Assembly: GCA_022340865.1 (NCBI GenBank)
Contig: JAJDNC010000004.1
Location: 62,001 to 126,000 of the forward strand
Source: Gemmatimonadota bacterium
Lineage (GTDB): Bacteria > Gemmatimonadota > Gemmatimonadetes > Longimicrobiales > Gaopeijiaceae
Direction: 5' to 3'
Length of the DNA: 64,000 bases
This document shows, one piece after another, positions 16,494 through 24,895 of the stretch. The first letter of the stretch is position 1. Each line of letters starts with the position of its first letter. The position numbers were made by a program, and so were the translations under genes. The notes beneath the pieces were generated by a model. That model saw nothing but the letters and a program-made list of their open reading frames with translations, did not search any database and was not told the origin of the DNA.

Positions 16494-16512
16494 CCGGACC
16501 CCCGGGGTCCGG
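16494..16512. promoter_or_regulatory. 19-bp perfect palindrome between fxsA and ispH
   Basis: CCGGACCCC and GGGGTCCGG flank a single central C. It starts 18 nt upstream of the fxsA ATG in the divergent fxsA/ispH spacer. It could be an operator or a transcript hairpin in the fxsA leader. No regulator is assigned. Confidence 0.35.
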
Positions 16513-16664
16513 AGCGGCCCGGTGACGCCACGTGTCCGCGTATGGCGGCCGCGGGGTGGCACGGGAAGCCGAGTCCCGACAGGGACCCCGACCGCAGTGC
16601 CGGTGTAGCCTCGTTCCTCACGGGGGGCACCGCCTCCGACCGCGGTCACCGAGCCGGAAGAATC

Positions 16665-17897
16665 ATGGAGCAGACGTACTTCCGCAGAGGTTTCGGGCTC
16701 AAGAAGGAGCTCAAGCCGGTCATCGACGCGGAGTACCACTCCGCGCTGGTGGAACGCATCCGCGCCCGGGGCTACACCGACACCTTCGGGGATGTCACCG
16801 TGCGCCTCGCCCAGCAGTTCGGCTTCTGCTACGGCGTCGACCGCGCGGTGGACTATGCCTACGAGACCGTCCACGAGTTCACCGACAAGCGCATCTTCCT
16901 GGTCGGGGAGATCATCCACAATCCGCACGTGAATCAGCGGATGACGGAGATGGGCATCCGCTTCATCTACCCCACCGCCAAGGGCGTCTTCGACTTCTCC
17001 GGCGTCACCCCCGACGACGTCGTGATCATCCCGGCCTTCGGGGTCACGCTCGAGGACTTCGCCACCCTGGGGAAGATCGGCTGCATCCTGGTGGATACCA
17101 CGTGCGGCTCGGTGCTGCACGTGTGGAAGCGCGTGGAGAGCTACGCACGCGACGGGTTCACCGCCGTCATCCACGGCAAGTACACCCACGAGGAATCGCG
17201 TGCCACCGCGTCGCAGGTGAACAAGCACCCCGGGGGCAAGCACCTCATCGTGCGGGACATGGACGAGGCCATGCTGGTGTGCGACTATATCGCGCAACGG
17301 CCCGGACACCTCTCACGCGAGGCGTTCGTCGAGCGCTTTCGGGCCAGGAGCTCGTCGGGCTTCGATCCCGACGAGGATCTCGCCCGCATCGGTGTCGCCA
17401 ACCAGACGACCATGCTCGCCAAGGACTCCATGGCCATCGGCGCGAGGATCCACGAGGCGATGCGCGAGCGCTACGGCGAGGCGTACGCCGAGGAGAACTA
17501 TCGGTCCTTCGGCACCATCTGCTCGGCGACTCAGGAACGTCAGGACGCGGTGGGGGAGATGATGAAGGACCCCCCGGACCTCATGCTCGTCATCGGCGGC
17601 TACAACTCTTCGAACACGAACCATCTGGCCCATCTCTGCAGGCAGCATACACGTACGTTCCACATCCAGGATGCCGTGTCCATCGACGTGGATACGGGGC
17701 GGATCCGGCACAAGCCGGAGCTCAACCCCGAAGCCGCCGAGGTCGAGGAGGCGGACTGGCTTCCTCCGGGGCCGTTCCAGCTCGGCATCACCGCCGGGGC
17801 TTCCACCCCCAACAACAAGATCGGCGAGGCCCTGACGCGTGTGCTGAGGATCAGGGGAATCGAGGTGAGCCTGACGGGGGACGCGCTGCCCGCGTGA
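16665..17897 (+). CDS. ispH: 4-hydroxy-3-methylbut-2-enyl diphosphate reductase (long form)
   Basis: Last enzyme of the MEP isoprenoid pathway, making IPP and DMAPP from HMBPP with a [4Fe-4S] cluster. The three cluster cysteines are in FGFCYGVDRAV, VDTTCGSV and TICSATQERQ; the catalytic acidic residue lies in HGKYTHEES, and GGYNSSNT with TAGASTPN complete the active site. At 410 residues it belongs to the long cyanobacterial/plant-like form, about 90 residues longer than E. coli IspH. ATG 16665 was preferred to upstream in-frame starts because the preceding sequence is not protein-like. IspH supplies precursors that the distant uppS gene product elongates. Confidence 0.96.
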   Translation: MEQTYFRRGFGLKKELKPVIDAEYHSALVERIRARGYTDTFGDVTVRLAQQFGFCYGVDRAVDYAYETVHEFTDKRIFLVGEIIHNPHVNQRMTEMGIRFIYPTAKGVFDFSGVTPDDVVIIPAFGVTLEDFATLGKIGCILVDTTCGSVLHVWKRVESYARDGFTAVIHGKYTHEESRATASQVNKHPGGKHLIVRDMDEAMLVCDYIAQRPGHLSREAFVERFRARSSSGFDPDEDLARIGVANQTTMLAKDSMAIGARIHEAMRERYGEAYAEENYRSFGTICSATQERQDAVGEMMKDPPDLMLVIGGYNSSNTNHLAHLCRQHTRTFHIQDAVSIDVDTGRIRHKPELNPEAAEVEEADWLPPGPFQLGITAGASTPNNKIGEALTRVLRIRGIEVSLTGDALPA

Positions 17898-17953
17898 GGT
17901 TCCGATCGCCGGCGCGCGGCCGGCGCGGTGGCCGCCCCGCCGTTGCGGGAAAG

Positions 17954-18469
17954 CTACTTCAGGTCGCCTTCCATGATGGCGACACCCAGCTTCTTCAGGA
18001 GCACCCGCAGGGACTCCTGCTCCCCGCCGGAGAGGTGACCCGAGAGCATCTCGATGTACTCTCCGTGTCCGGGGAAGACGCGGGCGATGAGCTCGCGGCC
18101 CTTCCCGGTGAGCTTGGCCTGGATGACGCGACGATCCTCGGGTGACCGATCGCGGTAGACGAGCCCCTGTTCCTCGAGGCGGTCCATGACATACGTGATG
18201 TTGCCGCCAGTCACGAGCATCTTGTCCGCAAGCTCGCCGAGCGACAGCGGTCCCAGGTGATACAGTGCCTCCAGGATCCCGAATTGCGGGGTCGTCAAAC
18301 CGTATTCCTGCACCTTGGACGCCACGGCCCTGGCGTACGTGGCGTAGCATCTCGCCAGCGTGATCCAGAGACGTAGCGCACGCTCGCGCGGCTCCGGCCA
18401 GTCCCGGGCGGCCGGAGCGTCGAGGTCGCTCGGTGTGGGGGGCATCGTCCCGCCGTCGGTGTCGTCCAT
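17954..18469 (-). CDS. MarR-family transcriptional regulator
   Basis: A 171-residue winged-helix regulator. The helix-turn-helix and wing read LTTPQFGILEALYHLGPLSL, then LADKMLVTGGNITYVMDRLE and YRDRSPEDRRVIQAKLT, the last being the DxRxxxxxLT MarR wing signature. Its ATG overlaps the lpdA stop by one base (TGATG), so it is translated from the lpdA mRNA. A dyad at the predicted lpdA start site is a reasonable operator for it, giving autoregulation of lpdA-marR; this is inference. Ligand unknown. Confidence 0.9.
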   Translation of the reverse strand: MDDTDGGTMPPTPSDLDAPAARDWPEPRERALRLWITLARCYATYARAVASKVQEYGLTTPQFGILEALYHLGPLSLGELADKMLVTGGNITYVMDRLEEQGLVYRDRSPEDRRVIQAKLTGKGRELIARVFPGHGEYIEMLSGHLSGGEQESLRVLLKKLGVAIMEGDLK

Positions 18470-19884
18470 CAGATGTGTATCGGTCGGCCCAGGGCCGCCA
18501 GCGCGCCTTCCGACACGCCCTCGGAGAGGGTTGGATGCGGGTGAATGGCCCTCTCGAGCTCTTCCACGGTGGACTCGAGGTGGCGGCCGACGACGAACTC
18601 GGCAATTAGCTCCGTCGCGCTGGGACCGACGATGTGCGCGCCCAGGATCTCGGAGTACTTCTTGTCACGTATGATCTTCACGAAGCCGTCGGTGTGACCG
18701 AGGGCCACGGCCCGGCCGATGGCCACCCAGGGGAGCTTGCCGACCTCGATGTCGAACCCCTTCGCCCTCGCCTGCTCCTCCGTAAGCCCCACCGACGCCA
18801 CCTCCGGATGGCAGTACGTACAGTTCGGCACGTTCCCGTAGTCCACGGTTCCTTCGCCCTTGCCGGCGATGCGCTCCACGCAGGTGATCCCCTCGTGGCT
18901 CGCCTTGTGGGCCAGGAGCTGGTGGCCCGCCACGTCTCCGATGGCGTAGACGCCGGGGACGTTCGTGCGCATGGCGGCGTCGACCACGATGAAGCCGCGG
19001 TCGTCGGTCTGGACGCCGGCTTTCTCGAGGCCCAGTCCCTCGGAGTTCGGCACGCGGCCTACCGCGGAGAGCACGTACTCCACGTCGATCTCGTGGGTCT
19101 CGCCCTTCGCGTCCTTGAAGGTGGCCCGCACGCCGTCGTCGTGGACTGCCGCGTTCTCGAAGCGCGCCGAGGTGTAGACGTCCACGCCGCGCTTCTTGAA
19201 GCTGCGCTCCATGAACTTCGAGACGTCCGCGTCCTCCAGCGGGAGGATGCGGTCCAGCATCTCCACGATGGTGACCTTGGTGCCGTACGAGTCGTAGACG
19301 TCGGCGAACTCCATGCCAATGGCGCCGGCGCCCACGATGAGAAGGGACGCCGGGGCCTTCTCCCGCATGAGCGCGCCGGTGGACGACCAGATCCGGTCTT
19401 CGTCGATCTTCAGAATCGGGAGGTCACGCGGGCGCGACCCGGTGGCGATGATGACGTGGCTCGCCTCGTAGACCGTCTTCTTCCCGCCCTGGGCCTCCAC
19501 CTCGACTCGGCCCTTACCCTCGAGGCGGCCGAACCCCTGGATGTGCGTGACCTTGTTCTTCTTGAAGAGGAAGGCGATCCCCTTGTTCATCTGGTCGGCG
19601 ACGGCCCTGCTGCGCTTCTGCGCCGGCGCGAGATCGAAGGACACGTCCTTCGCCACGATGCCGTGCCGCGCACCCTCCTTCATCTCGTTGACGAGCAGGG
19701 CGCTCGTGAGAAGTGCCTTGGTCGGGATGCAGCCGATGTTCAGGCACACGCCTCCCAGCTTGTCCGCCTCCACGCACGCCACGTTCATGCCGAGCTGGGC
19801 CGCCCGGATGGCGGCCACGTACCCGCCGGGCCCGCTGCCCACGACGATGAGGTCGAAGCGCTCGACGCTCGACTTGCCAGCCAC
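18469..19884 (-). CDS. lpdA: Dihydrolipoyl dehydrogenase (E3)
   Basis: A 471-residue FAD enzyme that reoxidises dihydrolipoamide in 2-oxoacid dehydrogenase complexes. It has the FAD motif VVGSGPGGYVAA, the redox disulfide GGVCLNIGCIPTKALL, the NAD motif GAGAIGMEFADVY, the second FAD motif YAIGDVAG and the C-terminal HPHPTLSE catalytic His/Glu. GTG 19884 is the start, with GAGGTGA just upstream. It lies about 3.6 kb from pdhC, separated by a PadR/permease pair on the other strand, so E3 is not in the pdh operon. Confidence 0.96.
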   Translation of the reverse strand: MAGKSSVERFDLIVVGSGPGGYVAAIRAAQLGMNVACVEADKLGGVCLNIGCIPTKALLTSALLVNEMKEGARHGIVAKDVSFDLAPAQKRSRAVADQMNKGIAFLFKKNKVTHIQGFGRLEGKGRVEVEAQGGKKTVYEASHVIIATGSRPRDLPILKIDEDRIWSSTGALMREKAPASLLIVGAGAIGMEFADVYDSYGTKVTIVEMLDRILPLEDADVSKFMERSFKKRGVDVYTSARFENAAVHDDGVRATFKDAKGETHEIDVEYVLSAVGRVPNSEGLGLEKAGVQTDDRGFIVVDAAMRTNVPGVYAIGDVAGHQLLAHKASHEGITCVERIAGKGEGTVDYGNVPNCTYCHPEVASVGLTEEQARAKGFDIEVGKLPWVAIGRAVALGHTDGFVKIIRDKKYSEILGAHIVGPSATELIAEFVVGRHLESTVEELERAIHPHPTLSEGVSEGALAALGRPIHI

Positions 19885-19927
19885 TCGTCACCTCGCTCTT
19901 TGAAGAAGGGGTATTCGCCCCCGAGAT

Positions 19928-19949
19928 GTCGACAACTTGAAGGGTCGAC
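19928..19949. promoter_or_regulatory. Dyad at the predicted lpdA transcription start
   Basis: GTCGAC (19928-19933) and GTCGAC (19944-19949), each self-complementary, are spaced by 10 nt. They cover the expected start site of the lpdA promoter at 19951-19979, a usual place for a repressor. The co-encoded MarR protein is a candidate ligand. Confidence 0.35.
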
Positions 19950-19950
19950 G

Positions 19951-19979
19951 AAGGTAGACCCCGGGCGAAGGAGCGTAAA
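19951..19979 (-). promoter_or_regulatory. Candidate promoter of lpdA-marR
   Basis: On the minus strand TTTACG (19979-19974), 17-nt spacer, TACCTT (19956-19951). The -10 and its flank (TCTACCTTCG) are the same as in the candidate dnaA promoter. Confidence 0.45.
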
Positions 19980-20118
19980 CCCCGTCGTCTCGTGGCCTTG
20001 TCGCCCGGGCAGGGACTACCCGCTGGCTCCACGAACGAGCCGCCGTGAAACCCCTGTGTCACCCGCTTCGTAGGTCCGTTCGACTCCCCCTTGTCCTTGA
20101 GTAGAGCGAGATGCCACC

Positions 20119-20143
20119 CTATATATCCGTGACCGTTATATAG
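20119..20143. promoter_or_regulatory. PadR-type operator upstream of padR
   Basis: A 25-bp near-perfect palindrome with arms CTATATA and TATATAG around CGTGACCG-like centre. It ends 14 nt before the padR ATG. AT-rich ATAT...ATAT dyads of this kind are the usual binding sites of PadR regulators, and the sequence is strikingly AT-rich for this genome. Autoregulation of padR and the permease is likely but untested. Confidence 0.65.
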
Positions 20144-20156
20144 CGCCCACGGATGT

Positions 20157-20522
20157 ATGCCCTGGATATCGACGATGATCGAACCCGACGCTCTCGACCG
20201 TGTGCTCCCCCTGACCCCGACGGTCTTCCAGGTGCTCGTGGCCCTCGCCGACGGCCCACGCCACGGGTACGCCATCGCCCGGGAGGTGGACGATCTCTCC
20301 GACGGCCGGGTGGTCATGGGCCCCGGCACGCTGTACGGATCGCTACAGCGCATGCAGCGGGCCCGGCTCATCGAGGAGACTGAGAACCCGGGCGAGGAGG
20401 GCCTCCACGCCGAGCGCCGTCGGTACTACCGGATCACCGCCCTGGGGAGGGCGGCCCTGAGAAGCGAGTCGGAGAGGCTGCTCCGGGCTGCGAACGTCGC
20501 GCAGGAGCGCCTGGGAGGGTGA
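20157..20522 (+). CDS. PadR-family transcriptional regulator
   Basis: A 121-residue winged-helix repressor. Typical PadR features are LTPTVFQVLVALADGPRHGY, the AIAREVDDLSDGRVVMGPGT block, LYGSLQRMQRARLIEE and RRYYRITALGRAAL. It is followed after 4 nt by an orphan permease gene on the same strand, a pairing frequent in Acidobacteriota and Gemmatimonadota. ATG 20157 is given; ATG 20175 (MIEPDAL) is an equally good start. The AT-rich palindrome just upstream is the probable operator. Confidence 0.9.
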   Translation: MPWISTMIEPDALDRVLPLTPTVFQVLVALADGPRHGYAIAREVDDLSDGRVVMGPGTLYGSLQRMQRARLIEETENPGEEGLHAERRRYYRITALGRAALRSESERLLRAANVAQERLGG

Positions 20523-20526
20523 CGGG

Positions 20527-23316
20527 GTGAGGAAGGCGCACGGCGGAGGGCCGGGACGGCCCGAGCGCGGCACCCCGGCCGGACCCGGTGACTCCGGAGC
20601 AAGTGAGCGGGGGGCCGGCTCCCCGGACGGGCCCACTTCCCGGGACCGCTTCCGTCGCCTCTACGAGCGGCTGCTGTCCCTCTATCCCTCGGCCTTCAGG
20701 GAGCGGTACGAGGCGGATCTGCTCCAGGTCTTCGACGACCGCCGGCGCGAGCCGCGCTTTCGGGGGTGGCCGGGAGGTGTACGGCTGGTGGCCTTCCTGC
20801 TCCGTGACTTCGTCACCTCCATCCCCCTGACTCACGGAAACAGGAACGACGAGACGAGATGGGAGCGGATGATGAGCAACCTGCTCAGGGACCTCCGGTA
20901 CGCCGGGCGCATGCTGGTGAAGGACCCGCTCTTCACCGCTGCCGCGGTGATCACGCTGGCCCTCGGGATCGGCTTGAACGCCGCCACGTTCTCGGCCGTT
21001 TACGGCCTTCTGCTGCGACCCCTGTCCGGCGCCCAGCAGCCCGACCGACTGGTGCAGCTCTACAGAAAGTGGCCGGGCATGGACCGCGGGTCGTACTCCA
21101 TCCCCCACTACCAGGACGTGCGCGACCGGTCGGGGGAGGTCTTCTCCGACGTCGCGGCGTGGTCCTTCGCGCCCATGTCCGTCGCCGCGGACGGCAGGAG
21201 CCAGCGGGTTCTCGGCATGCTGGTGAGCGCGAACTTCTTCCAGACGTACGGTGTGACCCCCGCGCTGGGACGTGTCTTCCTGCCCGACCTCGAGGATCGG
21301 GACCCCGGCGCCCACCCGGTGGCCGTCCTCGGCCACGGCTTCTGGACGTCGCGTTTCGGGGGCGATCCGTCGGTGGTGGGCCGGACGCTGACCGTGAACG
21401 GGCGGCCTTTCCAGGTGGTGGGCGTCGCGCCTGCGGACTTCAGGGGTCCCCTCAACGTCGCCGCCACACCCATCTACGTGCCCCTCATGGAGCAGCCGGT
21501 CATCCAGCCGGGCTTCGACCTCATCCATGCTCGCGGCAACAACTCCCTGACTGCCGTCGCACGCCTTCGGGACGGCCAGACGGTGCAGCGGGCCGGACAG
21601 GTCATGAGCGCGATTCTCGCGCAACTACGCGAGGAGTACCCGGACCAGTACAAGAACCAGGTCGGGACCACCATCGTGCCCCAGATGGAGGCCGGCATCG
21701 CTCCGCAGTTCCGGGCAGCGCAGGTCAAGATGAGCGCGGTCATGATGGTGGTGGTCTCCCTGCTCCTGCTCATCGCCTGCGTCAACGTCGCGAACCTCTT
21801 CCTGGCGCGTGCGCGTGAGCGGAGACGCGAGCTGGGGATCCGGCTGAGCCTCGGGGCGGGCAGGTGGCGCATCGTGCAGCAGCTCCTCGTCGAGAGCTTC
21901 CTGTTCAGCGTCGTCGCCGGGCTGGCGGGGATCGGCCTCGCCGAGATCGCGGTGCACGTCCTGAGCACCGTGCGGCCACCCATGGACGGTCCCTGGGCGC
22001 TCTCGGTGGGCATGGACCGGACGGTCCTCGTGTATGCGGTCCTCGTCGCCCTGGCCACCGCCCTCGTCTTCGGTCTCGTGCCGGCGCTCCAGGCAGCCCA
22101 TCCGGACACGGCTTCCGCCGTGAAGGGCGAAGGGCCACGCCACGGGGGAACGTCACGCATGAACAAGGGCCTGGTGGTGCTTCAGATGGCGCTTTCCCTG
22201 CTGCTGCTCATCACCTCGGGGCTCTTCCTCAGGAGCCTGCAGGGAGCGACCCGCATCGACCCCGGCTTCAAGGACCCCGCGCACATCGCCATGGCCTCCA
22301 TGGACCCGGGGCTCCAGGGCTACGACGCCACCCGGTCCCGGACCTTCTGGGATCGGACCCTGGACGAGGTGAGGAGCCTCCCGGGGGTCGGGGCGGCCGG
22401 CCTCGTCAACGACCCGCCCCTCGGCCTGGGCGGGTCCGACGGCGGCGTCACCATCCCCGGATACGAGTTCGCCGAGGGAGAGCAGCGCACCGTCGACTAC
22501 GCCTTCGTGACCGAAGGGTACTTCGATGCGATGGGCGTCCGTCTCCTCGCAGGCCGAGCGTTCACCCTCCAGGACGACGACAACGCGCCGCCGGTCATCG
22601 TCGTGAACCAGCGCTTCGCCCAGCGCTTCTGGCCCGGCCAGTCGGCGTTGGGGAAGGTCGTGCACACCGCCGGCGCGGACCGCCGGGTCGTCGGCGTGGT
22701 CGAGACGGGGAAGTACCGCAGCCTCGGCGAGCCCCCGACGAGCTTCATGTTCCTCGCCCAGAGGCAGCGCCACCTCACGGGCATGACGCTGGTCGCCCGC
22801 ACGAAGGGCGATCCCCAGGTCGTCATGCAGCGCATCCGGGAGATCGTGCGGGCCCAGGATCCCGACCTCCCTGTCTACGACGTGCGCACCATGGAGAACT
22901 TCATGGGCACGGCACTGATGCCCGCGCGTCTGGGCGGATCCGTGCTCGGTCTCTTCGGCCTGCTGGGTCTCGTGCTCGCGGCCGTGGGAATCTACGGCGT
23001 GATGTCCTACTCGGTGGCACAGCGCCGCCGGGAGATCGGCATTCGCGTGGCTCTGGGTGCCGACCGCGGCACGGTCATCGGGATGGTCCTCCGGGAAGGG
23101 TTGCGCCTGACCCTCCTGGGTGCCGTCATCGGTCTGGTGGCGGCTGCCGCCGGAGCCCGGCTGGTCAAGGGGCTCCTCTACGGCGTCGGCACGCTGGACC
23201 CCGTGGCGTTCACGGCGGTGCCCCTGGTGCTCGTGGCGGTGGCCGCGCTGGCCGTCTACCTGCCGGCGCGAGGGGCGGCGAGGGCGGATCCCATGAGGGT
23301 GCTGAAGTCGGAGTAG
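20527..23316 (+). CDS. ADOP-type permease (duplicated FtsX/MacB-like ABC permease)
   Basis: A 929-residue membrane protein of the acidobacterial duplicated orphan permease type: two MacB-like periplasmic plus FtsX-permease units and no ATPase gene nearby. An N-terminal ADOP segment (YERLLSLYPSAFRERYEADL, about 45-64) precedes the first TM helix (AAAVITLALGIGLNAATFSA). FtsX helices follow around MMVVVSLLLLIACVNVANLF and RARERRRELGIRLSLGA, and the second copy has LLGLVLAAVGIYGVMSYSVA with QRRREIGIRVALGADRG. GTG 20527 is the start and is needed to include the ADOP segment. Role unknown; related permeases act in efflux or lipoprotein/peptide transport. It is probably controlled by the PadR gene. 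Confidence 0.88.
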   Translation: MRKAHGGGPGRPERGTPAGPGDSGASERGAGSPDGPTSRDRFRRLYERLLSLYPSAFRERYEADLLQVFDDRRREPRFRGWPGGVRLVAFLLRDFVTSIPLTHGNRNDETRWERMMSNLLRDLRYAGRMLVKDPLFTAAAVITLALGIGLNAATFSAVYGLLLRPLSGAQQPDRLVQLYRKWPGMDRGSYSIPHYQDVRDRSGEVFSDVAAWSFAPMSVAADGRSQRVLGMLVSANFFQTYGVTPALGRVFLPDLEDRDPGAHPVAVLGHGFWTSRFGGDPSVVGRTLTVNGRPFQVVGVAPADFRGPLNVAATPIYVPLMEQPVIQPGFDLIHARGNNSLTAVARLRDGQTVQRAGQVMSAILAQLREEYPDQYKNQVGTTIVPQMEAGIAPQFRAAQVKMSAVMMVVVSLLLLIACVNVANLFLARARERRRELGIRLSLGAGRWRIVQQLLVESFLFSVVAGLAGIGLAEIAVHVLSTVRPPMDGPWALSVGMDRTVLVYAVLVALATALVFGLVPALQAAHPDTASAVKGEGPRHGGTSRMNKGLVVLQMALSLLLLITSGLFLRSLQGATRIDPGFKDPAHIAMASMDPGLQGYDATRSRTFWDRTLDEVRSLPGVGAAGLVNDPPLGLGGSDGGVTIPGYEFAEGEQRTVDYAFVTEGYFDAMGVRLLAGRAFTLQDDDNAPPVIVVNQRFAQRFWPGQSALGKVVHTAGADRRVVGVVETGKYRSLGEPPTSFMFLAQRQRHLTGMTLVARTKGDPQVVMQRIREIVRAQDPDLPVYDVRTMENFMGTALMPARLGGSVLGLFGLLGLVLAAVGIYGVMSYSVAQRRREIGIRVALGADRGTVIGMVLREGLRLTLLGAVIGLVAAAAGARLVKGLLYGVGTLDPVAFTAVPLVLVAVAALAVYLPARGAARADPMRVLKSE

Positions 23317-23439
23317 GGTTCTCAGCGCGGCTGCGGGCGCGGCCAAAGGCGGGCTTCAGGCGTGCTCTCCGCTCGCTGCCGAATTCGGGCGGCGCGGGCC
23401 AGCGCGGCGGGCGAATCGGGGCGATGCGTCAGGGTGCAC

Positions 23440-24756
23440 CTACACCAGGATCGCCGCCGGCTCCTCCAGCATCGCCTTCAGCGTCGCCAGGAAGCGCGAG
23501 CCCTGGGCGCCGTCGATGACGCGGTGGTCGCAGCTCATGGTCATGCGCATGCGCTGCCGCACCACCACCTCGCCGTCCACCACCACCGGCGTGTCCTCCA
23601 CCCCGCCCACGGCCAGGATCCCCGCCTCCGGGGGGTTGATGATGGCGGTGAACTCGTGGATGCCGAACATCCCCAGATTGGAGACGGAGAACGTCGAGCC
23701 GGTGTACTCGTCGGGGAGCAGCTTCTTGTCCCGAGCGCGGGAGGCGAGCTCGCGGACCTCCCGAGCGATCTGCGCGATCCCCTTGAGGTGCGCGTTCTTC
23801 ACCACCGGGGTGATGAGGCCGTCGTCGATGGCCACCGCCACGCCCAGGTGGACCCCGTTGAAGCGGCGGACATGGTCCCCGTGCCACTGCGCATTGCAGT
23901 CGGGGTGCTTGCGCAGCGCCGCCGCCACCGCCTTCAGCAGGATGTCGTTGATGGACACCTTCTCGGCGCGTTCCTCGAGCATCGCGTTGATCGTCGCGCG
24001 GGCCTCCAGCACCCGCCCCATGTCCACGTCCACGGTGAGGAAGAAGTGGGGGATGGGGGAGAGCGATTCCACCAGGCGCTTCGCGATGGTCTTGCGGAGC
24101 TGCGAGACGGGCACGTCCTCGTACTCGCTCTCGTCCGGCGTCCACGCCGCGCGGGCCGGAGCCCCGACGCCCGCCTCCCGCGCGGCCTCGATGTCCCGCT
24201 TCACGATGCGGCCGCCGGGGCCCGAGCCGGCTATGCGCGCCAGGTCCACGCCCAGGTCTTCGGCCAGCCGGCGGGCCAGGGGCGAGGCCTTCACGCGACC
24301 GCCGTCGGTGGAGGCCGGGGCCGGCGCGGACCCGGAAGAGGCGACGGGCTGCGCGCCCGACGCCTGCCCGGCGGAAGGCGCCTTCGCGGCCCCGCGTCCT
24401 GCGGACTTCCCCTCCGCCGCCTCAGCCGGCGCCGCCGTCTCCGCGGCCTTCGCCTGAGCCGCCTCGCCACCCGCGGCCCCGTCACCCGCTTCCGCCACCG
24501 CCGCCGAGATGTCCTCGTCGGCGTCGGCGATGACGGCGATGACGTTCCCCACGGGAACGGTGCCGCCCTCGGGCAGGATCACCTTGCGCAAGATGCCCTC
24601 GCCCCGGGCGACGAGCTCCATGGTGGCCTTGTCGGTCTCGATCTCCGCGAGCACGTCGCCGTTGGCGACACCGTCGCCTTCGTGCTTGTGCCACTTGACC
24701 AGCTGTCCCTCCTCCATGGTCGGAGAGAGGGCCTCCATGTGGACCTTGGTGATCAT
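23440..24756 (-). CDS. pdhC: Dihydrolipoamide acetyltransferase (E2)
   Basis: A 438-residue core subunit of a 2-oxoacid dehydrogenase complex, most likely pyruvate dehydrogenase. One lipoyl domain (about 1-78) carries the lipoylated Lys in EIETDKATM. An Ala/Gly/Pro-rich hinge (about 85-150) leads to the peripheral-subunit-binding domain (ASPLARRLAEDLGVDLARI) and the catalytic domain ending with the active-site SCDHRVIDGAQGSRFL. It is separated from pdhB by a 129-nt spacer filled by a large imperfect hairpin, unlike the overlapping junctions upstream. Confidence 0.94.
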   Translation of the reverse strand: MITKVHMEALSPTMEEGQLVKWHKHEGDGVANGDVLAEIETDKATMELVARGEGILRKVILPEGGTVPVGNVIAVIADADEDISAAVAEAGDGAAGGEAAQAKAAETAAPAEAAEGKSAGRGAAKAPSAGQASGAQPVASSGSAPAPASTDGGRVKASPLARRLAEDLGVDLARIAGSGPGGRIVKRDIEAAREAGVGAPARAAWTPDESEYEDVPVSQLRKTIAKRLVESLSPIPHFFLTVDVDMGRVLEARATINAMLEERAEKVSINDILLKAVAAALRKHPDCNAQWHGDHVRRFNGVHLGVAVAIDDGLITPVVKNAHLKGIAQIAREVRELASRARDKKLLPDEYTGSTFSVSNLGMFGIHEFTAIINPPEAGILAVGGVEDTPVVVDGEVVVRQRMRMTMSCDHRVIDGAQGSRFLATLKAMLEEPAAILV

Positions 24757-24773
24757 AGGTCACCCATGTTGTG

Positions 24774-24895
24774 GGCGCGCTCAAATGGGCTGCAGAAGTA
24801 GGAGGGCACGGCACGCCGCCGAGGAGTACTGATCACGTACTTCGCAGGCGGCGGGCTGCAGTCCTGACGACCTCCTGCGCCCATTTCAGCGCGCC
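24774..24895. repeat. Long imperfect hairpin filling the pdhB-pdhC spacer
   Basis: The outer arms 24774-24790 and 24879-24895 pair over 17 bp with one mismatch (GGCGCGCT... with ...AGCGCGCC). A second stem AGGAGG/CCTCCT (24800-24805, 24871-24876), a third CGCCGCC/GGCGGCG (24814-24820, 24847-24853) and a terminal hairpin AGTAC/GTACT (24825-24841) nest inside. The right arm includes the pdhB TGA stop. The left arm partly resembles the 37-nt repeats at 4139 and 59906. It may be a mobile palindromic element, an RNA-processing site or an attenuator within the operon mRNA. Confidence 0.7.

Noticed and set aside
17901-17953. Terminator between ispH and marR
   Set aside because: Only a 5-bp GCCGG/CCGGC pair in very GC-rich sequence, no T-run; too weak to list.
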